DNA from: Clostridium sp. KNHs214
GTDB taxonomy: Bacteria > Bacillota > Clostridia > Clostridiales > Clostridiaceae
Direction of reading: 5' to 3'
NCBI RefSeq assembly: GCF_000744935.1
Contig: NZ_JQMW01000009.1
Span: forward strand, 124,001 to 188,000
Length of the DNA: 64,000 nucleotides
Shown: positions 18,701 through 26,926 of the stretch, piece by piece
Numbering within the stretch: position 1 is the stretch's first letter
Layout of the letters: every line of letters starts with the position of its first letter
Program-made: the position numbers and the translations under genes
Notes under the pieces: generated by a model
Databases searched by the model: none
Told to the model about the DNA's origin: nothing
What the model saw: the letters and a program-made list of their open reading frames with translations, nothing else

Positions 18701-19129
18701 GTTGATTATAATAAAAGTATGGAAAGTGTAAATACTGTAGTACTAGTACTAATAATATCTGCAGGAGTTCTAGCTTTTGTTGTAATATATAATCTTACCA
18801 ACATAAATATTAATGAAAGACGAAGAGAATTAGCTACCATAAAACTTTTAGGTTTTTATAATAATGAGCTAGCAAATTACATATACAGGGAAAATATTAT
18901 ATTAACCATAATAGGAAGCCTAACGGGAATACTAATGGGGATTTTTCTTCATAGGTTTATAATAATTACTGCAGAGACAAATATAATAATGTTTTTAAGA
19001 AAAATTAGTCCAATATATTTTCTATATTCTGTCTTATTAACCATGGTGTTTTCTGTAGTTGTAAATTTAGCCATGTATAAAAGGTTTGACAAAATTGATA
19101 TGATAGAATCCCTCAAAAGTGCGGAATAA
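15764..19129 (+). CDS. Large FtsX-like ABC transporter permease with coiled-coil domain
   Basis: Permease of about 1,120 residues. An N-terminal membrane anchor (about 18-40) precedes an extracytoplasmic region. From about 265 to 560 the region is a long Lys/Glu-rich coiled coil with repeated KI--GK-ELK--E patterns. The first FtsX core is at about 590-710 (FFLVAALVSLTTMTRMVQEKRIEIGTFKALGYS) and the second at about 990-1120 (NININERRRELATIKLLGF). Such permeases partner MacB-type ATPases. The cargo is unknown; drugs, peptides or envelope factors are possible. Confidence 0.88.
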   Translation: MKKTFFKNLFRDIKNTFSRFLSIVVIIAVGVSFYAGVRATSPDMKMSGDYYFNKSNFMDFKIISTLGLTEDDLSEIKKQKEVKSAEGSYSIDAVIEKDKQLLVLNINSLPREEGINNIRITSGRRPKSNNEAIVEERFLKENKLKLNDKIILKSGNDSKLEESLNNIEFKIVGTAKSPLYISAQRQLSSVGNGSVRGFVYVLPGVFKSEVYTEIYVKGDSEQSKESLLNNESYNNSNKGIEKALKDMGFARNKIRYEDVIKSSEDKIKEAENKLHSSKKEAQDKFVEGYKKLDVAKEKIAKGKDELKENEIIYNQKMLDGEKRIEEGKSKIKSAENEIKLKSEEIKNGKLRIAEGKKKLDNSEKELNLGKKEASESISSEISRNLSDLKAKLDADPTNPIYIQQYNSLNYVYENNIKGKDFDSMYSSLKNDNMLDIINNYFHIESVKSNFNKAASEISAGRIKIAQEKKLLIQGETQLNAGISELQLSKKKISDSQIELDKGRQEGLKKLNKGRKELQDGEKQLNLNLEKLKTEEKSANNKFKEAEEKIEKNKKKLKEFKEPDWYVLGRATNVGYETYRQDSNRIDNIGKAFPLIFFLVAALVSLTTMTRMVQEKRIEIGTFKALGYSRAAIVAHYLIYALSASLIGSLIGILIGFRLFPPLIMNAYSSLYAIPASSTPFNTGFALQASILAILFTATAAVAATLEELREVPASLMRPKPPKSGKEILLERITFIWRRLSFTKKVTARNIFRYKQRLFMTVIGIAACTGLMITGFGLKEGIVGATERQFGEIYKYHMQGTLTKTIDDKEKNNIKEKILNKDNVKSVIFTYSKNATTKKKDSKNEGINEDIYVVVPESKDKINNYINLTMNDKALSINNEGVVLTEKLSRLINKKVGDNIVINLNDKDIEVKIAGITEQYIQHYVYMSPEYYKKITGARVDFNSFYGILKDTSHASENNLAKDLKGIKGINSVGFKNNIYVDYNKSMESVNTVVLVLIISAGVLAFVVIYNLTNININERRRELATIKLLGFYNNELANYIYRENIILTIIGSLTGILMGIFLHRFIIITAETNIIMFLRKISPIYFLYSVLLTMVFSVVVNLAMYKRFDKIDMIESLKSAE

Positions 19130-19155
19130 AATATGCTAGCTGTTACTTTTTAAAA

Positions 19156-19311
19156 ATGGTAAATGATTTTAAAAAAAATAGAGGAGTATATGCAACGGGC
19201 ATGCCTAAACAAGTAATGACAGCTAAAATGTTTAAAGAAGTTTATAAGGTCAATGCTGAAATGATAGAAAAAGATAATGAAAGTTTCGTTATTATTAAAG
19301 ATGCAATATAG
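19156..19311 (+). pseudogene. Remnant: C-terminus of siderophore/iron ABC ATPase
   Basis: A 51-codon frame whose middle reads GVYATGMPKQVMTAKMFKEV then YKVNAEM. This matches the tail of FecE/FepC-type ATPases (…G-IYATG-PKEVMT…VY-V-A…). All catalytic motifs are absent, and no good ribosome site precedes it. A leftover of a deleted iron-uptake operon. Confidence 0.6.
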
Positions 19312-19413
19312 GTAATTTTTACTTCTATATTATTCATTATCAACCTAAATTATAAAAATAGTGTTATAATTGAGAGTATATTCTATTAATTTCTTAATTA
19401 GGGGGTTGTGGGC

Positions 19414-20667
19414 ATGAATAGTGAAGAAAGACAATTTGAATTACTTAAGAAAATGAGCTTTGTTAGAACTAGCGGCAGTGAAAAGGAAATGGAAGCTCTT
19501 AATATTTTAAAAGCTGAACTAGATAGTTTAGGATTAAAAAGTAAAGTAGAGCCTTTTAAAGTAATGCGTTACCAGATAAAAAAGGCTAAATTAGAAGTTT
19601 TGGAACCTTTTTATAAAGAATTTAAAGTAGAAGGTGTAGGATTAACAGGAAATACCTCTCCAGAGGGATTAACTGCTGAACTTGAATATGTAGAGAGTGC
19701 AGAGGAAGTTAATTTAGTTAATGCTAAGGGAAAAATAGTCCTTGTAAATGGGTATATGAGGGCAAAGAAGTTTAGAGATATAGTAAGAGCAGGAGCTATT
19801 GGATACATAGTTTTCAGCGGTGAATTTATGGATGATGAAGAAAAAACAGATATTGCTAAAAATGCTATAAGAGAAAAACATTTAGAATTTGGAAAAATTC
19901 CTGGAGTAACTATGAGAGTTAAGGATGCTCTTGAAATGGTTAAATTAGGAGCTACAAAAGTTCGTATAACACTTGAACAAGAAGAAGGAACAACAGATTC
20001 TCATAATCTTATTACAGAAATAAAGGGAACACAATATCCAGAAGAGGTTGTTGCATTTATGGCTCATTATGATAGTGTTCCATTTAGTAGTGGAGCATAT
20101 GATAATGGAGCAGGCTCTGTAAATATTATGGAAATTCTTCGACATTATTTAGAAAATCCGCCTAAACGTACTTTAAGATTTATGTGGTTTGGTTCAGAAG
20201 AAGTAGGACTTCTTGGAAGTAAAGCATATGTTAAAGAGCACGAAAAAGAACTTGAGAATATTAAATTTGGAATAAACGTGGATTTAGGTGGAGCAATTAT
20301 TGGACAAGATAGGGCTAGTATAATTGCCAATGAAAGTTTATGTCATATGATTGAATACTACGCAAAGGAAGTATGCTTCCCGATTTCAGTTAAACAAGCT
20401 ATATACTCCAGTGACTGCATGCCTTTTGCAGATAAGGGTATACCAGTGGCAAATTTCATGCGTGTAGGTGAAGATGGAGCTATAGAAATTCATAATCGTT
20501 ATGATATTATAGAAAATATTTCTCCTAAAAATTTATATAAAAGCATGAACTTTATTAAGAATTTCAGTGAAAAGATAGTTAATGCAGCGGTAATTCCAGT
20601 GCTAAGAGAAATTCCTGAAAAATTAGTTAAGGAAATAGATGAGTATTTAATGAAAGACTTAAAATAA
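19414..20667 (+). CDS. M28-family metallopeptidase with PA domain
   Basis: Zinc aminopeptidase-like protein of about 417 residues. The motif MAHYDSVPFSSGAYDNGAGSV supplies zinc ligands His and Asp. GSEEVGLLGS has the catalytic Glu pair, NVDLGG the next Asp, and EIHNRYDIIENIS the final His. Residues about 95-190 form a protease-associated insert. No signal peptide was seen, so it is probably cytoplasmic. ATG 19414, eight bases after GGGGG, is preferred over GTG 19408. It stands alone between a gene fragment and a terminator. Confidence 0.88.
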   Translation: MNSEERQFELLKKMSFVRTSGSEKEMEALNILKAELDSLGLKSKVEPFKVMRYQIKKAKLEVLEPFYKEFKVEGVGLTGNTSPEGLTAELEYVESAEEVNLVNAKGKIVLVNGYMRAKKFRDIVRAGAIGYIVFSGEFMDDEEKTDIAKNAIREKHLEFGKIPGVTMRVKDALEMVKLGATKVRITLEQEEGTTDSHNLITEIKGTQYPEEVVAFMAHYDSVPFSSGAYDNGAGSVNIMEILRHYLENPPKRTLRFMWFGSEEVGLLGSKAYVKEHEKELENIKFGINVDLGGAIIGQDRASIIANESLCHMIEYYAKEVCFPISVKQAIYSSDCMPFADKGIPVANFMRVGEDGAIEIHNRYDIIENISPKNLYKSMNFIKNFSEKIVNAAVIPVLREIPEKLVKEIDEYLMKDLK

Positions 20668-20678
20668 ACGGGAGAATT

Positions 20679-20714
20679 AAAGCACTATTCTTTATAGGAT
20701 GGTGCTTTTCTCAT
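20679..20714 (+). terminator. Terminator after the M28 peptidase gene
   Basis: AAAGCAC/GTGCTTT stem (20679-20685 with 20702-20708) followed by TTCTCATTT, 12 bp past the stop. Confidence 0.65.
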
Positions 20715-20803
20715 TTATATTGATTTAATTTTAAAAGTAGGCCATGTATAAAATAATTTTAATTGGCAAAAATAGTAATAAATAACTGAAAGGGGTTAGT
20801 TTT

Positions 20804-21661
20804 ATGAATGAATTGCTTGAAAGTATTAAATATAATAATAAGGAATTTCCTGAGCAAGAGCTAAAATATATAATAGAACATAGAGAGAATTTTATACCAG
20901 AATTTCTTAAAATATTGAAGAATGCAAAGGAAAATTATGAAGAAATTTTAGAGGATGAAGAATATTTTATACACATATATGCGCTTTATCTTTTGGCTGA
21001 ATTTAAGGAGAAAAAAGCTTTTTCATTGATTATTGATTTGTTTAGTTTACCTGGAGAAATTCTATATCAGATGTTTGGAGAATTTATAACAGGGGATTTG
21101 TGCAGAATTATGGCATCAGTTTGTGGTGATGATATAGATTCAATTAAAAAGTTTATAGAAAATAACAATATTGACGTATACATGAGAATTGCTGGCATAA
21201 ATACATTTGTTGTACTTTTGGCTGAGGGTATGATTTCAAGAGATGAAGTAGTTAAATACTATAAAAGTTTATTTCAAGGAAAATTAGAGAGAGAGCATTC
21301 AGAAATTTGGAGTGGGCTTATTAATGCATGTTGTGATATACATCCAGAAGAATTTTATGAAGATATTAAAAAACTTTATGAAGATGATTTAGTAGAAGAT
21401 ATGTATATATGTTTAGAAGATGTAGAAGATGTAATGAAGTTTAATAAAGAACATGTAGTTTCTGATTTGAAAAATCAATCATATCATACATTTATTACAG
21501 ATACTATAAGTGAGTTAAAGTCATGGGCAAGCTTTGAGAGGAAAGACATAATTCCATTAGATAGGGTAAAATATAAAGAAAAAAGTAAAAGAGATAATAA
21601 GAAAAAGAAGAACAAAAAAAAGCAGGCTAAAGCTTCTAAGAAGAAACAAAGAAAAAAATAA
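20804..21661 (+). CDS. DUF1186 domain-containing protein
   Basis: Soluble, acidic, helical protein of 285 residues with a strongly basic tail (KKKKNKKKQ…KKKQRKK). It resembles DUF1186 proteins, HEAT-like helical repeats often annotated next to SEC-C or SNF2-related genes. Segments such as YFIHIYALYLLAEFKEKKAFSLIIDLFSLPG are typical. Function unknown. Ribosome site AAAGGGG precedes ATG 20804. Its TAA overlaps the ATG of a tiny downstream frame. Confidence 0.7.
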   Translation: MNELLESIKYNNKEFPEQELKYIIEHRENFIPEFLKILKNAKENYEEILEDEEYFIHIYALYLLAEFKEKKAFSLIIDLFSLPGEILYQMFGEFITGDLCRIMASVCGDDIDSIKKFIENNNIDVYMRIAGINTFVVLLAEGMISRDEVVKYYKSLFQGKLEREHSEIWSGLINACCDIHPEEFYEDIKKLYEDDLVEDMYICLEDVEDVMKFNKEHVVSDLKNQSYHTFITDTISELKSWASFERKDIIPLDRVKYKEKSKRDNKKKKNKKKQAKASKKKQRKK

Positions 21662-21762
21662 TGGATGATAAAGTAGTTATTATAGTAAATATTCCATCAG
21701 TGGATACAGTATATGAAGAACTTATGAAAAAATTTATAGATTTAAAGGTATTAGATGAATAG
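21661..21762 (+). CDS. Tiny ORF (33 aa), unknown
   Basis: ATG overlaps the preceding stop (TAATG). The frame reads MDDKVVIIVNIPSVDTVYEE and so on to TAG 21762. The overlap suggests translational coupling, but the peptide is not recognised and may be the remnant of a longer gene. Confidence 0.3.
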   Translation: MDDKVVIIVNIPSVDTVYEELMKKFIDLKVLDE

Positions 21763-21783
21763 ATAATAACAATATATAAATGT

Positions 21784-21824
21784 CTGTTACAATTAACTTA
21801 ATAGTAAGTTGTAGCAGCTTTTTT
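21784..21824 (+). terminator. Terminator downstream of the DUF1186 gene
   Basis: CTGTTACAA pairs with TTGTAGCAG and AACTT with AAGTT, followed by CTTTTTTAT. Confidence 0.7.
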
Positions 21825-21926
21825 ATATACTAAATTTACATAGGTTTTTGGATAAATATTGATTCTAAGTTATGTATAAGCTAAAATTGTATGTATCAAT
21901 ATTTAATAGCAAGATAGGAGAATATT

Positions 21927-24638
21927 TTGAATAAGATGAATAAGGAAAAAAAAGAACTTATAGTAATTTTTAATGAAAAGGGTTTTATGTTAGACTATGA
22001 AACAATTAGTACTAAAGTTTTGTCAGAGGAAGCTCAAAAGGAACAATGGAGTTGGTATGAAAGATTTTTAGAAGATAAATATAAAGCGCTATGGGATTTT
22101 GGATTTATTGAAAAAAAGGAATGGATGTCATCTACCATAAGTTTCTTATATTTGTTATCAAATAAATTAATATTTAAAATCTCGACACAATCAGATATTG
22201 AATTTACAAGGGAAGATGCGGAAATAATTTTAACACAAGAAGATATAGAAGAAATAAAGCAAAGTATTCCCTTTGGTGTAGGTATGGAGTTAGTTGATGA
22301 TGAATGGATTGTACATATATGGAATGAAATCTTTGAGGTATATAAAAGAGAGATAAAGGGATATAAAGGAACTGTTAAAGACTTTATAATGGAGAGAAAT
22401 ACTAATATTACTGTAGTAGGAAGAGTTTATTTTCACTTAGTTGAAAATAAAGATAGAGAGTATCCTTTTGCGTTTCTAGCTACATATTCAACAGAAGATA
22501 AAAACATTCAAGAAGGCAAAAAAGTTAAATCACAAGAAAAAGAGCATGCAACCCTGCGTAAAGCAAAGCATATGCCACTAAAGAACGCTTTATTAGAATA
22601 CAAAAATAATGAACAAAAACTTTTACAATTAATGTCTACAATAAGTAAAGCTGCTGGTAAAAGTGAGTTTATATCAGGATTAATGGAGAGTGGAGAATTA
22701 TTCTCACCACTGAAATTAACGAAGGAAGAGGCTTATGTAATATTAAAGGAAATACCTATTTATGAGGAATCCGGGATTATGTGTAGAATTCCTAATTGGT
22801 GGAGAAGAAAGGGCAATTCTTTAAGGCTTTCTGTAAATATTGGAAGTGAAGAACCGTCAAAAATAGGAATGGATGCAATATTGAGTTTTCAGCCAAACTT
22901 ATTTTTGGGTGAAGATAAAATATCAAAAGAAGAATTAAAGAAACTTATTGAAGAATCAGAAGGGCTAGAACTTATTAAAGGAAAGTGGGTTGAAATTGAT
23001 AAGGAAAAGCTTAAAAAAGTGTTGGAGGCATATGAAAAAGCTGAAAATTTATCCAAGGCTGAGGGACTTACTATAGCAGAGGCTATGAGGATGGAGTTAA
23101 GTATAGAGGAAAGACTTGGCATTAGTGAGCAAGAATTAGAATTACAAGTATCTAGTGGGGAATGGCTAAAAAGCTTGAAAGATAAGATGTGTAATCCTAA
23201 GGTAATAAAAGAAAGAGATGTCAATGAGACCTTTAGGGCTACATTAAGACCTTATCAAAAGACAGGGTATTCATGGCTATATTATATGCAAAACATTGGA
23301 TTTGGTGCTTGTCTTGCAGATGATATGGGGCTTGGTAAAACGGTACAGGTTATTGCACTTCTTGAGAAACTTAGAATAGAAGAGAGTGGAAGGGTGCTAC
23401 TTATAATTCCAGCGTCTTTAATAGCAAATTGGCAAAAGGAAATAGAGAAGTTTGCTCCTGAAATGTCAGTGTGTATACTTCATGGAAAAGAAGCAAAAAA
23501 TGAATTAGATGACAGGGAGAATTCATTTTTATATATTACAACCTATGGAATGGCAACTCGTTTAGAAAAATTAAAGGATATTTATTGGAATTTAGTTATA
23601 TTAGATGAAGCACAGACAATTAAGAACCCTGGTACAAAACAGACAAAAATAATTAAACAATTTAAATCAAAAACTAGGATAGCCATGACAGGAACTCCTA
23701 TTGAAAACAAACTTTCAGATTTATGGTCATTATTTGATTTTTTAAATCCAGGACTACTTGGAAATGCAAAGGAATTTAAAACTTTGACAAAACATATGAA
23801 AGAAAACAATAAGAGTTACGGAAAACTTAGAAATATAGTAAGTCCATTTATATTGAGAAGATTAAAAACGGATAAAACCATCATAAAAGATCTGCCAGAA
23901 AAGGTTGAAAACAAAGAGTATGCTACATTGAGTAAAAAACAGGTTGTACTCTATAATAAATTAGTAAAAGAAATAGAATTTAAGTTAAAAAATGCAGAGG
24001 GTATGGAGAGAAAGGGGTTAGTGCTTTCAAGTATAATTAAATTCAAGCAAATATGTAACCATCCAGATCAGTATCTTGGATTGGAAGAATTTAAAATTGA
24101 GAATAGTGGAAAATTTGAACAGCTTAAGTGTATTTGTGAAAATATATACGAAAAAAGAGAGAGGGTAATTGTATTTACTCAGTTTAAGGAAATGACTGAA
24201 CCTATTTCAGATTTTCTTGAAAAGATATTTAATAGAAAGGGATTAATCTTACATGGAGGTACACCGGTTAAAAAAAGAGGCCAAATGGTGGAGTATTTTA
24301 ATGGGGAAGAGTATGTGCCATATATGGTACTTTCGTTAAAAGCAGGTGGTGTAGGACTTAATCTTACTTCAGCAAATCACGTTATTCATTTTGATAGATG
24401 GTGGAATCCAGCAATTGAAAATCAAGCTACGGATAGAGCGTTCCGTATAGGGCAGAAGAAAAATGTTATGGTACATAAATTTATTACATCAGGAACCATT
24501 GAAGAAAAAATTGATTTGATAATAGAAGATAAACAAAAATTAGCAGGGGATATAATAGCTTCTTCTGAAGAAAAGTGGATTACAGAGTTCAATAATGCTG
24601 AACTTATGGAATTATTTAGGCTAGGTGGTGAACAATAA
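21927..24638 (+). CDS. SNF2-family DEAD/DEAH-box helicase
   Basis: Swi2/Snf2 ATPase of 903 residues. Residues 1-430 are a bacterial SNF2 accessory region. The helicase core follows: LADDMGLGKTVQVIALL (motif I), VILDEAQTIKNPG (II), AMTGTPIENKLSDLWSLFDFLNPG (III), and in lobe 2 LSLKAGGVGLNLTSANHVIHFDRWWNPAIENQATDRAFRIGQKKNV (V-VI). It uses the TTG start at 21927, six bases after AGGAG. The next gene starts right after its stop and encodes a SWIM zinc-finger protein, a recurrent pairing. It probably remodels protein-DNA or transcription complexes; exact role unknown. Confidence 0.92.
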   Translation: MNKMNKEKKELIVIFNEKGFMLDYETISTKVLSEEAQKEQWSWYERFLEDKYKALWDFGFIEKKEWMSSTISFLYLLSNKLIFKISTQSDIEFTREDAEIILTQEDIEEIKQSIPFGVGMELVDDEWIVHIWNEIFEVYKREIKGYKGTVKDFIMERNTNITVVGRVYFHLVENKDREYPFAFLATYSTEDKNIQEGKKVKSQEKEHATLRKAKHMPLKNALLEYKNNEQKLLQLMSTISKAAGKSEFISGLMESGELFSPLKLTKEEAYVILKEIPIYEESGIMCRIPNWWRRKGNSLRLSVNIGSEEPSKIGMDAILSFQPNLFLGEDKISKEELKKLIEESEGLELIKGKWVEIDKEKLKKVLEAYEKAENLSKAEGLTIAEAMRMELSIEERLGISEQELELQVSSGEWLKSLKDKMCNPKVIKERDVNETFRATLRPYQKTGYSWLYYMQNIGFGACLADDMGLGKTVQVIALLEKLRIEESGRVLLIIPASLIANWQKEIEKFAPEMSVCILHGKEAKNELDDRENSFLYITTYGMATRLEKLKDIYWNLVILDEAQTIKNPGTKQTKIIKQFKSKTRIAMTGTPIENKLSDLWSLFDFLNPGLLGNAKEFKTLTKHMKENNKSYGKLRNIVSPFILRRLKTDKTIIKDLPEKVENKEYATLSKKQVVLYNKLVKEIEFKLKNAEGMERKGLVLSSIIKFKQICNHPDQYLGLEEFKIENSGKFEQLKCICENIYEKRERVIVFTQFKEMTEPISDFLEKIFNRKGLILHGGTPVKKRGQMVEYFNGEEYVPYMVLSLKAGGVGLNLTSANHVIHFDRWWNPAIENQATDRAFRIGQKKNVMVHKFITSGTIEEKIDLIIEDKQKLAGDIIASSEEKWITEFNNAELMELFRLGGEQ

Positions 24639-25355
24639 ATGGGGTTTTATGGGTTTCATGAATATGTTCCAGTGGCAAAGAAAAAGGAAAATGCTAAAAA
24701 AACTGTTGAAAAACTTAGGAAGAAAAATCCTAATATTGCTCCTATTATTATAGAAGGAAATCAAATAGCGAAAAAATGGTGGGGAAAAGCTTGGAATAAA
24801 AATCTAGAAAGTTATGCGGATTTTAGAAATAGAATAGGGAGAGGGCGAAGTTATGTAAAACATGGAGCTGTAGTAGATTTGCAAATTAAAAAGGGGAATA
24901 TTGAAGCATTGGTTCAAGGTAGTAGTTCCAAACCCTATAAGGTTGAAATCCAGATTGATAAATTCAGTAGTGTAAAGTGGAAAAAAGTTATGGAGTTATG
25001 TAATCATAAAATAGAAACTCTAGAAGCATTGATTGCAGGTGAATTTCCAAAGGAACTTGAACAAGTATTTAAGGAATCAGAAACTGGACTGTTTCCATCG
25101 CCTAAGGAAATACATTTTAGTTGTAGTTGTCCTGATTCAGCTATTGTTTGTAAACATGTAGCTGCTGTATTGTACGGAGTAGGTGCTAGGTTAGATAGTG
25201 ATCCAATCCTTTTCTTTAAGCTTCGAGATATTGATTTTGAGCAGTTAATTAAAAAATCAATGGAAGATAAGATGCAGAGTATGCTTAAAAATGCAGACAA
25301 GAAGAGTGAACGTGTTATCGATGATGAAGAGGTATTTGATTTGTTTGGTATATAG
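24639..25355 (+). CDS. SWIM zinc-finger protein, partner of SNF2 helicase
   Basis: Protein of 238 residues with the SWIM motif CSCPDSAIVCKHVAAVLYG (CxCx…CxH) at about 165-185, a DNA- or protein-binding zinc site. The N-terminal block KKWWGKAWNKNLESYADFRNRIGRGRSYVKHGAVVDL is the conserved SWIM-family start. The ATG directly abuts the helicase stop, so the two are coupled in translation and likely form a complex. Known as a conserved neighbour of bacterial SNF2 genes; molecular role not established. Confidence 0.88.
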   Translation: MGFYGFHEYVPVAKKKENAKKTVEKLRKKNPNIAPIIIEGNQIAKKWWGKAWNKNLESYADFRNRIGRGRSYVKHGAVVDLQIKKGNIEALVQGSSSKPYKVEIQIDKFSSVKWKKVMELCNHKIETLEALIAGEFPKELEQVFKESETGLFPSPKEIHFSCSCPDSAIVCKHVAAVLYGVGARLDSDPILFFKLRDIDFEQLIKKSMEDKMQSMLKNADKKSERVIDDEEVFDLFGI

Positions 25356-25432
25356 AGAGGTGGAAAGTTTTGAGGGAAAAAGATGAAGTAAAAACTGAAT
25401 AAGTTAGATATTTATAAAGATCTGTGGATTTT

Positions 25433-25466
25433 AAACAGTAGCTATATCTTAGCTGCTGTTTTTATT
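25433..25466 (+). terminator. Terminator after SNF2-SWIM operon
   Basis: AACAG-t-AGCTA/TAGCT-g-CTGTT stem with TATCT loop, then TTTTATT. Confidence 0.75.
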
Positions 25467-25562
25467 GCTATTTTAAGTAAAAGAATTTTAATATATATGT
25501 TAATATTAGATTAAACAATATTAATACCATAACATTTAAATTAATCTGTTAAATATATTAAG

Positions 25563-25680
25563 ATTAACCCACAAAAAGCATTATATTACTTGAATTAAAT
25601 TTATTGTTCCGAGCTTTTATGCAAGTCATGGAGGAGAAATTTCATAATTCCACCACATTGTACCTTATTGTGGGTTAATC
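25563..25680. mobile_element. MITE-like element, copy 1 (118 bp, 7-bp target duplication)
   Basis: The ends GATTAACCCACAA and TTGTGGGTTAATC are inverted repeats. The flanks ATATTAA at 25556-25562 and 25681-25687 are a perfect direct duplication. The right part (AAATTTATTGTTCCGAGC…, TATGCAAGTCATGGAGGAG…) matches the 311-bp copy at 28143; the left arm is mostly deleted. Confidence 0.8.
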
Positions 25681-25747
25681 ATATTAATATTATTGAAACA
25701 TTTGTATATGTTCTTTTTATTAAATAAATAGTTTTGGAGGTATAGTA

Positions 25748-26839
25748 ATGGGCCAAGCATTTGATTTATCTGAATATATGAGTAAAGGTATTGAAAATAT
25801 AGTAAAGAATGTTTTAAAATCATCAATAAAAAAACCAAAAGAAACTGCATTTGTGATGAAATATATGTTAGCGGTAAAAGATGCAAAAAATAAAAGAGAC
25901 ATATTAGAAAGTGAAGGAGAACATATACCACCATTTTTTATGGGGAGTATTGCTACTAATTGTAATTTGCATTGTAAGGGCTGTTACGCAAGAGCTAATA
26001 AATCTTGTGGAGATAATTTAAAAAGTGATGAGTTATCACAAGAAAGATGGGGAGAGATATTTATCGAGGCAAAGGAGCTTGGAATTTCATTTGCATTGTT
26101 ATTAGGCGGGGAACCCTTAATGAGAAGAGGGGTTATTGAAAAAGCTTCTTCAATTAAAGAAATAGTTTTTCCAATCTTCACAAACGGAACTATGTTTGAT
26201 GAAAATTATATAAATTTATTTGATAAAAATAGAAATCTAGTGCCAATGATAAGTATTGAAGGTGATAAGAATCAAACTGATGACCGAAGGGGAATAGGCA
26301 CTTATAGTTCAATAATGGCTGCAATGGATAGTTTAAATAAAAAAGGAATTTTATTTGGCGGTTCCATAACTGTAACAACTGAAAATATAATGACTGTTAC
26401 AAGTAGAGAGTTCGTACAGGAACTTTATAGTAAAGGGGCAAGAGCATTAGTATTTGTGGAGTATGTTCCAGTAATTGAATCTACTAGAAATCTTGCTCCT
26501 ACAGATAAAGAGCGATTAGTATTAGAAGAAAACATAGAAGTGTTAAGAAAAATATTTGACAATATGGTATTTTTATCATTTCCTGGGGATGAGAAATATT
26601 CAGGTGGATGTTTAGCCGCTGGAAGGGGATTTTTCCATATAAATGCTAATGGCGGAGCAGAACCATGTCCACTTTCACCATATTCAGATGTTAATTTAAA
26701 AGAATGCAGTTTAAGGGAAGCTTTAAGATCACCACTATTTAAAAAGCTTAAAGATAAGGAAATGCTAATTGGAGAACACGATGGAGGATGTTTATTATTT
26801 GAAAAAGAGGAGGATGTTAAAGAACTATTAGAATTGTAG
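25748..26839 (+). CDS. Radical SAM protein with SPASM-like C-terminus
   Basis: Radical S-adenosylmethionine enzyme of 363 residues. The cluster motif NCNLHCKGCYAR (CxxxCxxC) is at about residue 75, and GGEPL (SAM-binding) at about 120. The core also has PIFTNGTMFDE and SIEGDKNQTDDRRG. The tail has extra cysteines (GGCLAAGRGFFHIN, EPCPLSPYSD, GGCLLFE), indicating an auxiliary Fe-S cluster as in SPASM/twitch proteins. The substrate is unknown; no precursor peptide gene was seen beside it. GGAGG lies upstream of ATG 25748. It stands alone, between two elements of the accessory region. Confidence 0.85.
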   Translation: MGQAFDLSEYMSKGIENIVKNVLKSSIKKPKETAFVMKYMLAVKDAKNKRDILESEGEHIPPFFMGSIATNCNLHCKGCYARANKSCGDNLKSDELSQERWGEIFIEAKELGISFALLLGGEPLMRRGVIEKASSIKEIVFPIFTNGTMFDENYINLFDKNRNLVPMISIEGDKNQTDDRRGIGTYSSIMAAMDSLNKKGILFGGSITVTTENIMTVTSREFVQELYSKGARALVFVEYVPVIESTRNLAPTDKERLVLEENIEVLRKIFDNMVFLSFPGDEKYSGGCLAAGRGFFHINANGGAEPCPLSPYSDVNLKECSLREALRSPLFKKLKDKEMLIGEHDGGCLLFEKEEDVKELLEL

Positions 26840-26926
26840 GGTTAATCAATATAGGGTATACTATTAAATATAGTAGATAAATAGCTTATTTAAGCATAGA
26901 TAAAATTAAACAAGGAGTGAGAATGA

